Shown piece after piece: positions 26,473 to 35,362 of a DNA stretch of 56,582 nt. The number at the start of each line of letters is the position of its first letter. Within the stretch, counting starts at the first letter, position 1. Location of the stretch: NCBI GenBank assembly GCA_944386475.1, contig CALXBH010000063.1:1-56582 (forward strand), read 5' to 3'. The position numbers and the translations under genes were made by a program. Source of the DNA: an uncultured Clostridia bacterium. GTDB taxonomy: Bacteria; Bacillota; Clostridia; Oscillospirales; Ruminococcaceae. The notes below the pieces were generated by a model. It was not told the DNA's origin, made no database searches, and saw only the letters and a list, made by a program, of their open reading frames with translations.

Positions 26473-26659
26473 GATGCGCAAAGGTTCATTGCAAAATCTA
26501 TCATTTTGCAATGAACCTTAAAAAATCGCTTGCGGACTATAAATCGTGGCCCGCATTTCGCATCTTACAGATGCGAAACCGCGATTTTTCAGTGGGCAAA
26601 AGTGGCAGAGCCGGTTTTTGACACTGGAATGATTAGAAGGGGGGCTTGCCCCTCTTCTA
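26473..26659 (+). repeat. Structured dispersed repeat, copy 1
   Basis: ~187-bp non-coding unit with three hairpins: a perfect 17-bp stem (26481-26497 with 26503-26519), TTTCGCATC/GATGCGAAA (about 26557-26579), and AGAAGGGG/CCCCTCTTCT (about 26635-26659). A second copy lies at 27747-27903 in the same orientation. It is not an IS end, because there is no transposase. Confidence 0.85.
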
Positions 26660-26764
26660 CAAGCGTTGCAGTTATTATACCATGAGCACAGCGTGCGAAT
26701 GGGATAATTGGCAATTCCGCCGGTTGCCTCGTTTAGAGGCGAGGCGGATGCCATAAGAATAAGC

Positions 26765-26793
26765 GTATAATAGCCGTTTCACGGCTATTATAC
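26765..26793. other. 12-bp perfect inverted repeat containing TATAAT
   Basis: GTATAATAGCCG (26765-26776) and its complement (26782-26793) with a 5-nt loop, 51 bp past the stop of the methyltransferase gene. No U-tract on either side. The arm end TATTATACCA recurs near 26672. Confidence 0.6.
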
Positions 26794-26843
26794 CACACCT
26801 TTTCCGGCGGCACAACCATTCCGGAGCTTCTGCACCCCTGCCC

Positions 26844-27629
26844 TCAGCAGGCCCGCAGGATGAGCATGGCCGCATAATGGGGGATCGCAAAAGACTCCGG
26901 CGCGATCTTGTCAAGCAGGGAAAGATGCTCTTTTTCAAAGCGGCTTACCTGCTCCGGGGACAGGGAGGCCCCGATGCCCCGGCAGGCTTTTATCCGGCCG
27001 TTCCAGCTCTTCCGGGTGAAGGGGATGGAAAAGTCCAGGATTTTAGACTCTTCTTTGACAAATAAGCCCTCCGCTTCAGGGGGAACGGCAAGCGGCTTTC
27101 TTACCTCCCCTCTGCCCGACCAGTTGGGATTGTACCGCAAAATCAGCTTCTCGCTTTCGGCCGCGATTTCGCTTTCGCAGGGAAGCCACGCCATATAAAA
27201 GATTCCCAGCCGGCCGCCCGGCTTCAGCATCCGGTAAAGCTTAGGCAGCAAAACTGCGTGATCAAAATAAAAAAAGCACTGGCAGGCAGTCACCGCGTCA
27301 AAAGAGTTTTCCGCAAAGTCGATTTCCTCCGCCGGGCAAACCAGATAATGGATGCAAAGCCCGGCGGCCTTGGACAGGCGTTTGGCCTGCTCGATCTGCT
27401 GGGGCGAGATATCCACGCCGGTAAAGTGAGCGCCCTGTTCGGCCAGATGCCGGGGAAGCACCCCTGTCCCCGTTCCCAGATCCAGCACCTGCTGGCCTTG
27501 TAAGCCAATCCCCATCTGTGTGATCGCCTCGTAAAACGCCGGCGGGTAAATATCCCGGTATTTTGCGTAATCCTCCGACGCTTTTCCCCAGTCAAAGGGT
27601 TTTCCCTCATCAATTCCTTCCAGACGCAT
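26844..27629 (-). CDS. Class I SAM-dependent methyltransferase
   Basis: 261 residues from ATG 27629 (MRLEGIDEGKPFDWGKAS), with GGAGGA 6 nt upstream; six more in-frame codons upstream overlap that site. Rossmann-type methyltransferase of the UbiE/Methyltransf_11 kind: motif I VLDLGTGTGVLPRHLAEQGA (about 47-66), motif II GVDISPQQIEQAK, motif IV VTACQCFFYFDH, motif V LKPGGRLGIFY. The substrate cannot be told. The gene sits alone between the two structured repeats, so it may be a mobile or recently inserted unit. Confidence 0.85.
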   Translation of the reverse strand: MRLEGIDEGKPFDWGKASEDYAKYRDIYPPAFYEAITQMGIGLQGQQVLDLGTGTGVLPRHLAEQGAHFTGVDISPQQIEQAKRLSKAAGLCIHYLVCPAEEIDFAENSFDAVTACQCFFYFDHAVLLPKLYRMLKPGGRLGIFYMAWLPCESEIAAESEKLILRYNPNWSGRGEVRKPLAVPPEAEGLFVKEESKILDFSIPFTRKSWNGRIKACRGIGASLSPEQVSRFEKEHLSLLDKIAPESFAIPHYAAMLILRAC

Positions 27630-27660
27630 CAGCAGTTCCTCCATCACTAAATAAGCGGGT

Positions 27661-27692
27661 ATAAAATGCAGCCCATAAAACTATGGGCTGCA
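27661..27692 (-). terminator. Terminator after aspS
   Basis: 11-bp perfect stem TGCAGCCCATA/TATGGGCTGCA with loop GTTT, followed on the minus strand by TTTTAT. It ends the hisS-aspS transcript beyond repeat copy 2. Confidence 0.7.
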
Positions 27693-27746
27693 ACAGGCTG
27701 TCGAAAAGCCTTCCTCGGGCATTTAAATTTGTCCAAACCGGCGACA

Positions 27747-27903
27747 GATGCGCAAAGGTTCATCGCAAAATTTACAATTTTGCGATGAACCTTAAAAAAT
27801 CGCTTGCGGGCTATGAATCGTGGCCCGCATTTCGCATCTTACAGATGCGAAACCGCGATTTTTTCGGTGGGGAATGGTAGAAGGGGGAAAAGCCCCTCTT
27901 CTA
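27747..27903 (+). repeat. Structured dispersed repeat, copy 2
   Basis: 157-bp copy of the unit at 26473-26659, in the same orientation. The 17-bp stem is kept (27755-27771 with 27777-27793) although its sequence differs: T-A in copy 1 is C-G here, a compensatory change. The second hairpin is identical and the third is kept. Confidence 0.85.
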
Positions 27904-27914
27904 GAGCTTATCCC

Positions 27915-29705
27915 TTATTCCTCTGTTTTTTCCGAAACAGCGGCGATCCCCAGATCGTCAAGCTGTTTTTGATCCACCGGCGAGGGGCACATGGTCATCA
28001 GCTCGCTGGCATTTTGCACCTTGGGGTAAGCGATTACATCCCGGATGCTGTCGGTACCCAACATCTGCATCACCAGCCGGTCCAGGCCGATGCCCATACC
28101 GCCATGGGGCGGCGCGCCGTACTGGAAAGCGTCTAACAGGAAGCCAAACTTCTCTTTCGCTTCTTCCTCGCTTAAGCCCAGCAGCCGGAAGATGCGGCTT
28201 TGCAGCTCGGGGTCGGTGATGCGGATGGAGCCGCTGGACAGCTCGATGCCGTTTAACACGAGATCATAGGCCTGGGCGCGCACCTTGGCCTTGTCGGTCT
28301 CCAGATATTCCACGCATTCCTCCAACGGAGCGGTAAAGGGATGGTGCATAGCCACAAACTGACCTAAATCCTCGTCGTACTCAAAGAAGGGGAACTCCAC
28401 CACCCACAGGAAGTTGTAGCCCTCCCGCTTGATCTCAAGTTTACTCGCCACCTCCAGCCGGAGCTGGCCTAATTGGGCGAGCACATGGCTCGTTTTGCTG
28501 TCGGCGATAATGAGCACCACGTCCCCGGTCTGGGCGCCGGCCCGCTCCAGGATGGCCGCCATCTCTTCTTCTGATAAAAACTTGGAAAAGGATGCTTTCA
28601 TCCCGTCGGGAGCCATCCGCACCCAGGCAAGGCCCTTGCCGCCGATGCCCTTGACAAATTCGGTGAGCTTGTCGATCTCCTTGCGGCTTAACGCCGTCAC
28701 CGCGTCCTTGGCGGTGATGCAGCGCACACTGCCGCCCGCCTGCACCGCGCCGGAAAACACCCCGAACCCGCAGTCCTTTACCAGGTCGCTTAAATCCACA
28801 AGCTCCATGCCAAAGCGGGTGTCCGGCTTGTCGGAGCCGTAACGCTCCATCGCCTGCTGGTAGGTAAGCCTGGGCAGCGGCAGAGGAACATCCACCCCCA
28901 GTACTTCCTGAAATACCCGTTTGATGTACCCTTCCCCGATGCTCAGCACATCCTCCATGTTTACAAAGGACATCTCCAGGTCGATCTGGGTAAACTCCGG
29001 CTGCCGGTCGGCCCGCAGGTCCTCGTCCCGGAAGCACCGGGCGATCTGCATATACCGGTCAAAGCCCGCCACCATGGACAGCTGCTTATACAGCTGGGGG
29101 GACTGAGGCAGGGCGTAAAAGCTCCCCTTATGGATGCGGCTGGGGACTAAAAAGTCCCGGGCCCCCTCCGGGGTGGAGCGGATAAGCATAGGGGTTTCGA
29201 TCTCTAAAAAGCCGTTTTCGTCAAAATAATCCCGGGTCACCTTGGCGATCTGGTGGCGCAGCATCAGGTTTTTTTGCAGCACCGGCCGCCGAAGATCCAG
29301 ATACCGGTATTTTAACCGCAGTTCCTCTTTCACGTTGGTGTCATCCACGATCTCAAAGGGCGGGGTCTGGGCTTTATTTAAGATCCGCAGATCCTCCACA
29401 AACACTTCGATGGTACCGGTGGGCAGGTCGGGGTTAATACTTTCCCGCTTGCGCACAGTGCCCTTTGCCATGAGCACATATTCCGCCCGGCAGCCCGAAG
29501 CTTTTTCAAACACTCCCCGGTCAGAGGCGTCGTCAAACGCCAGCTGAACAATGCCCGTACGGTCTCTTAAATCAATAAAAATCAGGTTTCCCAGATCCCT
29601 TGTCTTCTGCACCCAGCCACAGACGGTCACCGCCTTGCCGATTTCCTGTTCCGAAAGGTGATTGCAGTAATGGGTCCGTTTTAACCCGGTCATGGTATCC
29701 GCCAT
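27915..29705 (-). CDS. aspS: Aspartyl-tRNA synthetase
   Basis: 596 residues, the usual bacterial AspRS length. N-terminal OB-fold anticodon domain (VTVCGWVQKTRDLGNLIFID), class II motif 2 QIARCFRDEDLRADRQPEFTQ-like (about 210-230), a bacterial GAD insertion (about 285-420) and motif 3 GMGIGLDRLVM (about 540). Charges tRNA-Asp, or also tRNA-Asn if this organism uses transamidation. It follows hisS by 21 bp and is therefore under the same T-box leader. ATG 29705 has AGGAG upstream. Confidence 0.96.
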   Translation of the reverse strand: MADTMTGLKRTHYCNHLSEQEIGKAVTVCGWVQKTRDLGNLIFIDLRDRTGIVQLAFDDASDRGVFEKASGCRAEYVLMAKGTVRKRESINPDLPTGTIEVFVEDLRILNKAQTPPFEIVDDTNVKEELRLKYRYLDLRRPVLQKNLMLRHQIAKVTRDYFDENGFLEIETPMLIRSTPEGARDFLVPSRIHKGSFYALPQSPQLYKQLSMVAGFDRYMQIARCFRDEDLRADRQPEFTQIDLEMSFVNMEDVLSIGEGYIKRVFQEVLGVDVPLPLPRLTYQQAMERYGSDKPDTRFGMELVDLSDLVKDCGFGVFSGAVQAGGSVRCITAKDAVTALSRKEIDKLTEFVKGIGGKGLAWVRMAPDGMKASFSKFLSEEEMAAILERAGAQTGDVVLIIADSKTSHVLAQLGQLRLEVASKLEIKREGYNFLWVVEFPFFEYDEDLGQFVAMHHPFTAPLEECVEYLETDKAKVRAQAYDLVLNGIELSSGSIRITDPELQSRIFRLLGLSEEEAKEKFGFLLDAFQYGAPPHGGMGIGLDRLVMQMLGTDSIRDVIAYPKVQNASELMTMCPSPVDQKQLDDLGIAAVSEKTEE

Positions 29706-29726
29706 TTTTCTCTACTCCTATCCTAC

Positions 29727-31070
29727 TTATTCCTGCTGTCCTAACAGCCTTAAAATGTCCGCATCGCCGATCTGGTCGCTGAGTTCACTGGTGGCCCGGG
29801 CTAGTCCCGCATCGTACAGCCGCCGGGTCAGCTCCTCGCCCAGCTCCACCGGGGAGCTCTCGCCGGTGTCCATATCCTTGAGCTGGGCCTTGCCGGATTC
29901 CAGCTCGGAATCCCCCAGCACCATGGACATCTTTGCCCCGATCTTGTTGGCGTATTTCATCTGGGCCTTCACGCTGCGGCCCATGGTGTCGCACTCCACA
30001 TAAAAGCCCTCGTCCCGGAGCCTTGCGCACAGCTCGCCCGCCTTGATGTTGGCCGCGTCGCCGATGCTGGCAATATAAAGCTCGCACGCCCGGGGTTCGG
30101 GAAGCTCGTTTTGCTGGGCGGCTAATAACAAAAGCAGCCTTTCCAGCCCCATGGCAAAGCCGAGACCGGGGGTCTTGGCCCCGCCCAGTTCCTCCACCAA
30201 ACCGTCGTAACGGCCGCCGCCGCAAACCGTGCCCTGGGCGCCGATCTGGCTTGTGACAAACTCAAACACCGTCTTGGTGTAGTAATCCAGTCCCCGGACA
30301 ATGTGGGGATTGACGGTATAGGCGATCCCCATTTTGTCAAGACGGGTTTTAACCCCTTCAAAATGCTCCCGGCACTCGTCGCAGATAAAGTCCAGCACCA
30401 CGGGAGCGCCCTTGGCGATCTCGGAGCAGACGGGGCTTTTGCAGTCCAAAATCCGCATGGGATTGGTCTCCAGCCGAGAAAGGCAGGTTTCGCAAAGCTC
30501 GTCCTTGTGGCCCTCAAAATACGCCTTTAACGCCTGGTGGTACTTGGGGCGGCACTGGGGGCAGCCGATGGAGTTAAGCTCCAGCGTTAAATTTTGCACC
30601 TGCAAAACCTTGAAGATTTCGTAAGCCAGACCGATCACCTCGGCGTCCGCCGCCGGGCTTTGGCTTCCCAGCATCTCCACGCCGAACTGGTGAAACTCCC
30701 TTAACCGGCCGGCCTGGGGCTTTTCATACCGGAAGCAGCTGGTGAGGTAGCTGACCTTTAAGGGCAGAGCGTCTGCCAGCAGGCCATGCTCCACCGCCGC
30801 CCGGACGGCGCCCGCCGTCCCCTCCGGCTTCAGGGTGATGCTGCGGTTTCCCTTGTCGGTAAAGGTGTACATCTCTTTTTGTACCACGTCGGTGGTGTCC
30901 CCCACCGAGCGGTGAAACAGCTCGGTATGCTCAAAGGTGGGGGTGCGGATCTCCTTAAATCCGAAAAGGGCAGCGGTTTCCATCGCCACCGTCTCCAAAA
31001 AACGCCACTGATAGCTGTCTTTGGGCAGAATGTCCTGGGTTCCTCTGGGAGCCTTGGTCAGCAGTGCCAT
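29727..31070 (-). CDS. hisS: Histidyl-tRNA synthetase
   Basis: 447 residues, including a Cys-rich insertion (CPQCRPKYHQ, CETCLSR, CSEIAKGA, CDEC) typical of many Firmicutes HisRS. Starts MALLTKAPRGTQDILP; motif 2 TSCFRYEKPQAGRLREFHQF, HisA motif VRGLDYYTKTVFEF, motif 3 GLGFAMGLERLLLLL, and a C-terminal anticodon domain (from about 330). Class II synthetase, cytoplasmic. First gene of hisS-aspS behind a T-box. Confidence 0.96.
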   Translation of the reverse strand: MALLTKAPRGTQDILPKDSYQWRFLETVAMETAALFGFKEIRTPTFEHTELFHRSVGDTTDVVQKEMYTFTDKGNRSITLKPEGTAGAVRAAVEHGLLADALPLKVSYLTSCFRYEKPQAGRLREFHQFGVEMLGSQSPAADAEVIGLAYEIFKVLQVQNLTLELNSIGCPQCRPKYHQALKAYFEGHKDELCETCLSRLETNPMRILDCKSPVCSEIAKGAPVVLDFICDECREHFEGVKTRLDKMGIAYTVNPHIVRGLDYYTKTVFEFVTSQIGAQGTVCGGGRYDGLVEELGGAKTPGLGFAMGLERLLLLLAAQQNELPEPRACELYIASIGDAANIKAGELCARLRDEGFYVECDTMGRSVKAQMKYANKIGAKMSMVLGDSELESGKAQLKDMDTGESSPVELGEELTRRLYDAGLARATSELSDQIGDADILRLLGQQE

Positions 31071-31104
31071 GTTTTTTCTTCCTTTCTCATCCTTTTAATT
31101 CCAT

Positions 31105-31366
31105 AAAAAAAGCTTCCCGCCCCGGTAAAAAACGCATTACCAAGGGACGCGAAGCCTATCTGTTCACGTGGTGCCACCCTATTTCCGGCGGAAGATTTCC
31201 GCCGCTTTTTCCCTTTAACGCAGGGGATACGTTTGCGTTTTGGCGCAAACTGCTCCAAAGGTGTCTTCTTTCCCCCGTGAATTCCCGGCGGCTTTCACCA
31301 AATACCGCCTTCTCTGTCGGGAACAGGTGCGGAAATACTCTTCCTTTATCATCACAGCTATTGTTA
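31105..31366 (-). promoter_or_regulatory. T-box riboswitch, hisS-aspS leader
   Basis: Reads on the minus strand: Stem I begins at about 31360 (GATAAAGGAAGAGTA). The specifier region GACAC lies at 31265-31261, followed by CCTTTGGAGC. The T-box AGGGTGGCACCACG is at 31180-31167, and a terminator (GCTTC ... GAAGC) is followed by T7 at 31111-31105. Uncharged tRNA pairs with the specifier and the T-box bulge and prevents termination. The specifier overlaps GAC (Asp) and CAC (His). Confidence 0.93.
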
Positions 31367-31379
31367 TTTCGGAATTGAC

Positions 31380-31787
31380 TTAAAAGTTGTGGGGATTGAC
31401 GATGTTGCGCCATTCCAGGTCTCCGCGCTCCAGCCCGTGGATCAAAACCTCCGCCGTGGCGATGTTGGTGGCCATGGGGATGTTGTGTACGTCGCACAGC
31501 CGCAGCAAGGTCATCTCATTGGGTTCGTGAGGCTTGGGGTTAAGAGGATCCCTGAAAAACAGCAGCATATCAATTTCGTTGCAGGCGATTCTGGACGCGA
31601 TCTGCTGATCGCCTCCTTGGGAGCCGCTTAAAAAGCGCTGGATATTCAGGCCTGTCGCCTCGGCTACCAGCTTTCCCGTCGTCCCGGTGGAGCACAGGTT
31701 GTGTCTGCTGAGAATGCCGCAATAGGCAATGCAAAATTGTACCATGAGTTCTTTTTTTGAGTCGTGTGCGATAAGTGCAATGTTCAA
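31380..31787 (-). CDS. mgsA: Methylglyoxal synthase
   Basis: 135 residues from TTG 31787 (read as [18 protein letters not shown]); AAGGAGG lies upstream, and the longer frame to 31943 runs into the minD gene. Matches the family length. Conserved [22 protein letters not shown] (with the catalytic Asp) and [14 protein letters not shown]. Converts dihydroxyacetone phosphate to methylglyoxal in the cytoplasm. It lies 47 bp after minD; this link to the cell-shape cluster is common in Clostridia. Confidence 0.95.
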   Translation of the reverse strand: MNIALIAHDSKKELMVQFCIAYCGILSRHNLCSTGTTGKLVAEATGLNIQRFLSGSQGGDQQIASRIACNEIDMLLFFRDPLNPKPHEPNEMTLLRLCDVHNIPMATNIATAEVLIHGLERGDLEWRNIVNPHNF

Positions 31788-31834
31788 TGCAACAGACCTC
31801 CTTCTGTTTTTATTGGCGGGCGACTGACGGGAAC

Positions 31835-32569
31835 TCAGCGCACGGCAAGGGGACAATATTCCCCCGTCAAGCGCCTGGCAGTATTGCGAAACGCCTGTGC
31901 CGCCAGACTGTCCTGTGGCAGAGGCTTTCCGCTGCCGTAACAAATGTTAATCGCCTGTTCTTCGGGGATGACGCCGATTAACGGCAGCCCTACCCCGTCG
32001 ATCACATCATCTAAATCCCGAATCAAACCTCTTTTCATTCCTTCACGGCTTGCACGGTTGATAAGCAGATGTTTTTGCAGTATGCCGTCGTCTTTGATAA
32101 GCCCGGCCAAGCGGCCGCCGTCCCGGATACACACCGGGTCAGGGGTGGTGACCACAAGAAGGCGGTCCGCTGTCTGTCCGGTGATCCCCGCGCTTAAGCT
32201 CAGGCCGGCCGGGAGATCGAGAAACAAAAAGTCAAATCCCTTGCGCAGCCCGCTGCACAGCAGTTTTAAATCATCCAGCCGGAACGCTTCCGGCGGATGA
32301 ACCCCAGCCGCGATCAGGCTGAGCCTTTCGTGGACGCCGCTTGTCACAATTGCTTGTCCTACGCCGCAGGCTCCGGAAAGCAGGTCGCCTAAATCATACA
32401 CGACCTCGTCCTGACAGCCCAGCATCAGATCAAGCCCCCGCAGGCCAAAGTCCAGTTCCAAAATCAAAACGCTTTTGCCCACCTGGGCCAGCGCATAGCC
32501 AAGCCCCACGCAAGCCGAGGACTTTCCCGCGCCGCCTTTTCCCGATGTAACTGCTACTACCTGCGACAT
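31835..32569 (-). CDS. minD: MinD-family septum-site ATPase
   Basis: 244 residues from ATG 32569 ([20 protein letters not shown]); the ribosome site is weak. Deviant Walker [25 protein letters not shown], Walker B-like [13 protein letters not shown], and [13 protein letters not shown]. Membrane-associated ATPase that positions the division site. The usual C-terminal amphipathic helix is not obvious ([12 protein letters not shown]). MinC and MinE are not next to it, so it could be a MinD-like protein with a changed role. Confidence 0.82.
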   Translation of the reverse strand: MSQVVAVTSGKGGAGKSSACVGLGYALAQVGKSVLILELDFGLRGLDLMLGCQDEVVYDLGDLLSGACGVGQAIVTSGVHERLSLIAAGVHPPEAFRLDDLKLLCSGLRKGFDFLFLDLPAGLSLSAGITGQTADRLLVVTTPDPVCIRDGGRLAGLIKDDGILQKHLLINRASREGMKRGLIRDLDDVIDGVGLPLIGVIPEEQAINICYGSGKPLPQDSLAAQAFRNTARRLTGEYCPLAVR

Positions 32570-32703
32570 GCAACCACCATCATGCCTTTTATAGAAAAGC
32601 ATATAAAAGGCGGATTTCATTGAGTAAATCTTCTTATATACTCCTAATTCTTATTCTACCATAATTCTCTCATTTGTCAAAACATTTTTTGGCCAATCCG
32701 ACA

Positions 32704-34692
32704 TTATTTTAACAATGTCCCGCTCTGCTGCGGCTCCTGGGCTGTAGGAGTCTGGGTGCTGTAATAAGCGTCAATCACCGGTTTAATTACGCTTCTGGCG
32801 CTGGTCCCCTGCTCCAGCACGCAGGCGATGGCAATCTCCGGCTCCTCCGCCGGGGCAAAGCCGATGACGGTGGAATAGAATTTGGTTTCGGTGGTCTGGG
32901 GGGTACCGGTTTTGATGGCCACGTCAAAGGAGTACTGCCGCAGCTCTGAAACATTGTTTGCAGCGGCGATCATGCCCTCCCGGACGATCTCAAAGGTGTT
33001 GTTTTTGTTTTCAATGGTGGACGCTACCACCGGCTGGGTTTCTTTAATCAGCTTATCGTAGTTATAGCTTTGGATGCTCTTGACAATATGGGTTTCATAC
33101 CGGGTGCCCTTGTTGGCGATGGTGGCCGCCTGGGTGGCCATCTGCAAAGGGGTCACCGCCGTATCCATCTGGCCAATGGACGCCTGGGACACGTCGCCGG
33201 CGTTCCATTCCCGGCCCACCTCTTCGGCGTATTCCGGGCTGGTCAGATGCCCGATGGCGGTGGGGATCTCCAGTCCCGTGTCCACCGCCAAACCAAGCTT
33301 ATTGGCGTATTCGTTTTCCTTTTCGATGCCCAGCCGCCGGCCTACGTCATAGAAAAAGATGTTGCAGGACACCTGCAAAGCCCTTACCACACTGATGCTA
33401 TTATGGTAGCCGGTGCATCTGGGGCGGAAGGGGGCCGGCCAGTAGGTGTATACCCGATGGCAGGTAACCGTGGAATTCCGGTCGATAACCCCTTCGCTGA
33501 GCGCCCCCACCGCCACGGCGGTTTTATAGGTAGAGCCCGGGCGGTAAGTGCCCATCAGCGCCCGATTGAACAGCGGGTTTCCTTCGTCACTGTTGAGCTC
33601 CGCGTAATTGGTTTTGTAGTCGTTGATATCATAGGAAGGATAGGTGGCCGTCGCCAGCACCTCGCCGGTGTCCACATCCAAAACCACAATGGCGCCTGCC
33701 GAACCGTCCTTTTTATTCTCGATCCGGTCTTTTAAAATGTCCTGGACTTCCTGCTGAAAGTATTTATCGATGGTGAGCATCACCGTATTGCCCGGCACGG
33801 TGGCTTCCTTTTCCGCCACGCTCACCACGTCGCCCTTGGAGTTTTGCTCCACCTGGCGGACGCCGTCGGTCCCCCGCAGGTATTCCTCCATCGCCTTTTC
33901 AATACCGCTTTTTCCCACGGTGGCGTTCATGGCATAGCCCTGCTCTTTGTACTCCTCGTATTCCTCCGCATAAATCGGCCCCACCGTCCCCAAAATGTGG
34001 GGAGCGATGTCGCCGCTGACATAATCCCGGATGGTTTCTTCCGCTACGTCCACACCGGGGAGATCGTAGTCAAGCTCCTTGACCTTGGTGACGGTGGAAG
34101 TGGCGATATCCTCCGCAAAGGTGTACTGCACATAGGGAGAAAAATCCGCCTGAAGCATGGAGAAGCGCACACCGGCGATTTTGCGGGTTGTCTCGTCGTC
34201 ATAGCCGGTGATTTCATACCGCTCGATCAGCTCATCCATACAGTTTTCCGCCGTGGCATAGGTGTTAAGCCCCAGGGTGGACTTGGCGCGGTTGATGTCC
34301 GCCTCATCCTCTCCCTCCTCAAACTGATAGGGCTTTGTGTCGGTGATGGGCAGCTCATCCACCCAGTCCTCCCCCGACTGTTCCATCAGCTGGATTAACG
34401 AAACGATAATGCTGTTTTCCTCTCCTTCCGGCATAAACACCCGGTCGAAGATAATGTTAAAGGCCACCTTGTTAATAGCCAGCGGCCGGCCGTACCGGTC
34501 CACAATCTCCCCGCGGGGCGCCTTGACCGAAACGGTGCTGATGGTTTTTCGGTTCGCAGCCTCCCGATAGGTGGCTCCTTCCACGATTTGATACTGCATC
34601 AGGCGTACACAGCTGAGTATAAACGCCACACACACTACGGCGGACAGGATAATCAGCCTCACGCGGTTGCTTTTTGGTTTTCCTTTTGCCAA
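32704..34692 (-). CDS. mrdA: Penicillin-binding protein 2 (elongasome transpeptidase)
   Basis: 662 residues from TTG 34692 (read as MAKGKPKSNRVRLI), with GGAGGTG upstream; the longer frame to 34752 enters a hairpin region. Membrane anchor at about 12-32, dimerisation domain, then the transpeptidase with active Ser in GSTYKT, SCN (VSCNIFFYDVG) and IKTGTPQ. Cross-links lateral-wall peptidoglycan with MreBCD/RodA. Placed after mreD, as in other Firmicutes; rodA is not in this window. Confidence 0.93.
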   Translation of the reverse strand: MAKGKPKSNRVRLIILSAVVCVAFILSCVRLMQYQIVEGATYREAANRKTISTVSVKAPRGEIVDRYGRPLAINKVAFNIIFDRVFMPEGEENSIIVSLIQLMEQSGEDWVDELPITDTKPYQFEEGEDEADINRAKSTLGLNTYATAENCMDELIERYEITGYDDETTRKIAGVRFSMLQADFSPYVQYTFAEDIATSTVTKVKELDYDLPGVDVAEETIRDYVSGDIAPHILGTVGPIYAEEYEEYKEQGYAMNATVGKSGIEKAMEEYLRGTDGVRQVEQNSKGDVVSVAEKEATVPGNTVMLTIDKYFQQEVQDILKDRIENKKDGSAGAIVVLDVDTGEVLATATYPSYDINDYKTNYAELNSDEGNPLFNRALMGTYRPGSTYKTAVAVGALSEGVIDRNSTVTCHRVYTYWPAPFRPRCTGYHNSISVVRALQVSCNIFFYDVGRRLGIEKENEYANKLGLAVDTGLEIPTAIGHLTSPEYAEEVGREWNAGDVSQASIGQMDTAVTPLQMATQAATIANKGTRYETHIVKSIQSYNYDKLIKETQPVVASTIENKNNTFEIVREGMIAAANNVSELRQYSFDVAIKTGTPQTTETKFYSTVIGFAPAEEPEIAIACVLEQGTSARSVIKPVIDAYYSTQTPTAQEPQQSGTLLK

Positions 34693-34778
34693 ACAGGACA
34701 CCTCCCAGAATCTGCCGCAAATATCCCAAACACATCGCAAAATGCGGGCCATAAGCCATGGTCCGCAAACGGTTCTGC

Positions 34779-34814
34779 AAAGGGTAGCCGCAAATTTTTT
34801 GCCGGCTACCCTTT
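34779..34814. repeat. Hairpin, possible diverged third repeat copy
   Basis: 12-bp stem AAAGGGTAGCCG with CGGCTACCCTTT between mreD and the PBP2 gene. On the minus strand it is followed by TTTGCGGACCATGGC and GGCCCGCATTTTGCGAT, which resemble the middle of the dispersed repeats (CTTGCGGGCTATGAA ... GGCCCGCATTTCGCAT). The stem sequence differs but the layout is the same. Confidence 0.5.
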
Positions 34815-34840
34815 CCCCAAAAAATATGCCAATGGAACCC

Positions 34841-35359
34841 TTAAACCCGTACCACCTCGTTAAATTTCGACGCGATCTTGCGCACCAGCAAAAACATCAG
34901 GGGGCTCAAAAGCGTCGTATACACCACGGTGGGCAGCGTGACCTGCAAAAGGATCTGGAGCACCCCCGCATAGCCCCACATGGCGTAATAAAACAAAAAG
35001 TCCAGCATCTGCTGCGCCAGCATGACGCCGCCGCACAACAAGGCGGCGTTAAGCCAGTTGGCACGCATCAGATACATAATCAAAAGGGCGACGGTCGCAC
35101 AGGCAATCATCATAATCAGGCCGTTATAGCCAAACAGCCTGTCGGAAGACACGTCCCACAAAAGCCCTGTTAAAATACCGATAAAAGCGCCGGCCCACTC
35201 CCCTTCAAAGATGGCGATGCAAAGGGCGAAGGGGACAATCAGCACCGGCTTGACGCCCATGATCTGAAATAATCCCGGCGTTGTTTGCAAAGTATAAAAC
35301 AAAAGGAGCAAAACAACATAGATAATCCATTTGATGACGTTTTTATGGGCCTGCTTCAT
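34841..35359 (-). CDS. mreD: Rod-shape protein MreD
   Basis: 172 residues, almost entirely hydrophobic with five or six membrane segments (WIIYVVLLLLFYTL, VLIVPFALCIAIFEG, GLIMMIACATVALLIMYLM, VYTTLLSPLMFLLV). Matches MreD in length and position, between mreC and the PBP2 gene. Membrane part of the elongation machinery. It starts 3 bp after the mreC stop. Confidence 0.88.
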   Translation of the reverse strand: MKQAHKNVIKWIIYVVLLLLFYTLQTTPGLFQIMGVKPVLIVPFALCIAIFEGEWAGAFIGILTGLLWDVSSDRLFGYNGLIMMIACATVALLIMYLMRANWLNAALLCGGVMLAQQMLDFLFYYAMWGYAGVLQILLQVTLPTVVYTTLLSPLMFLLVRKIASKFNEVVRV

Positions 35360-35362
35360 GGA

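Noticed and set aside
26394-26621. Similar small frames (reading MNLKKSLA) in both repeat copies
   Set aside because: The similarity comes from the repeat DNA itself; there is no ribosome site, and the hairpins with a compensatory change favour a structural rather than coding role.
32569-32620. Upstream extension of minD
   Set aside because: The extra 17 residues do not belong to the family, whose N-terminus begins just before the KGGAGKS motif.
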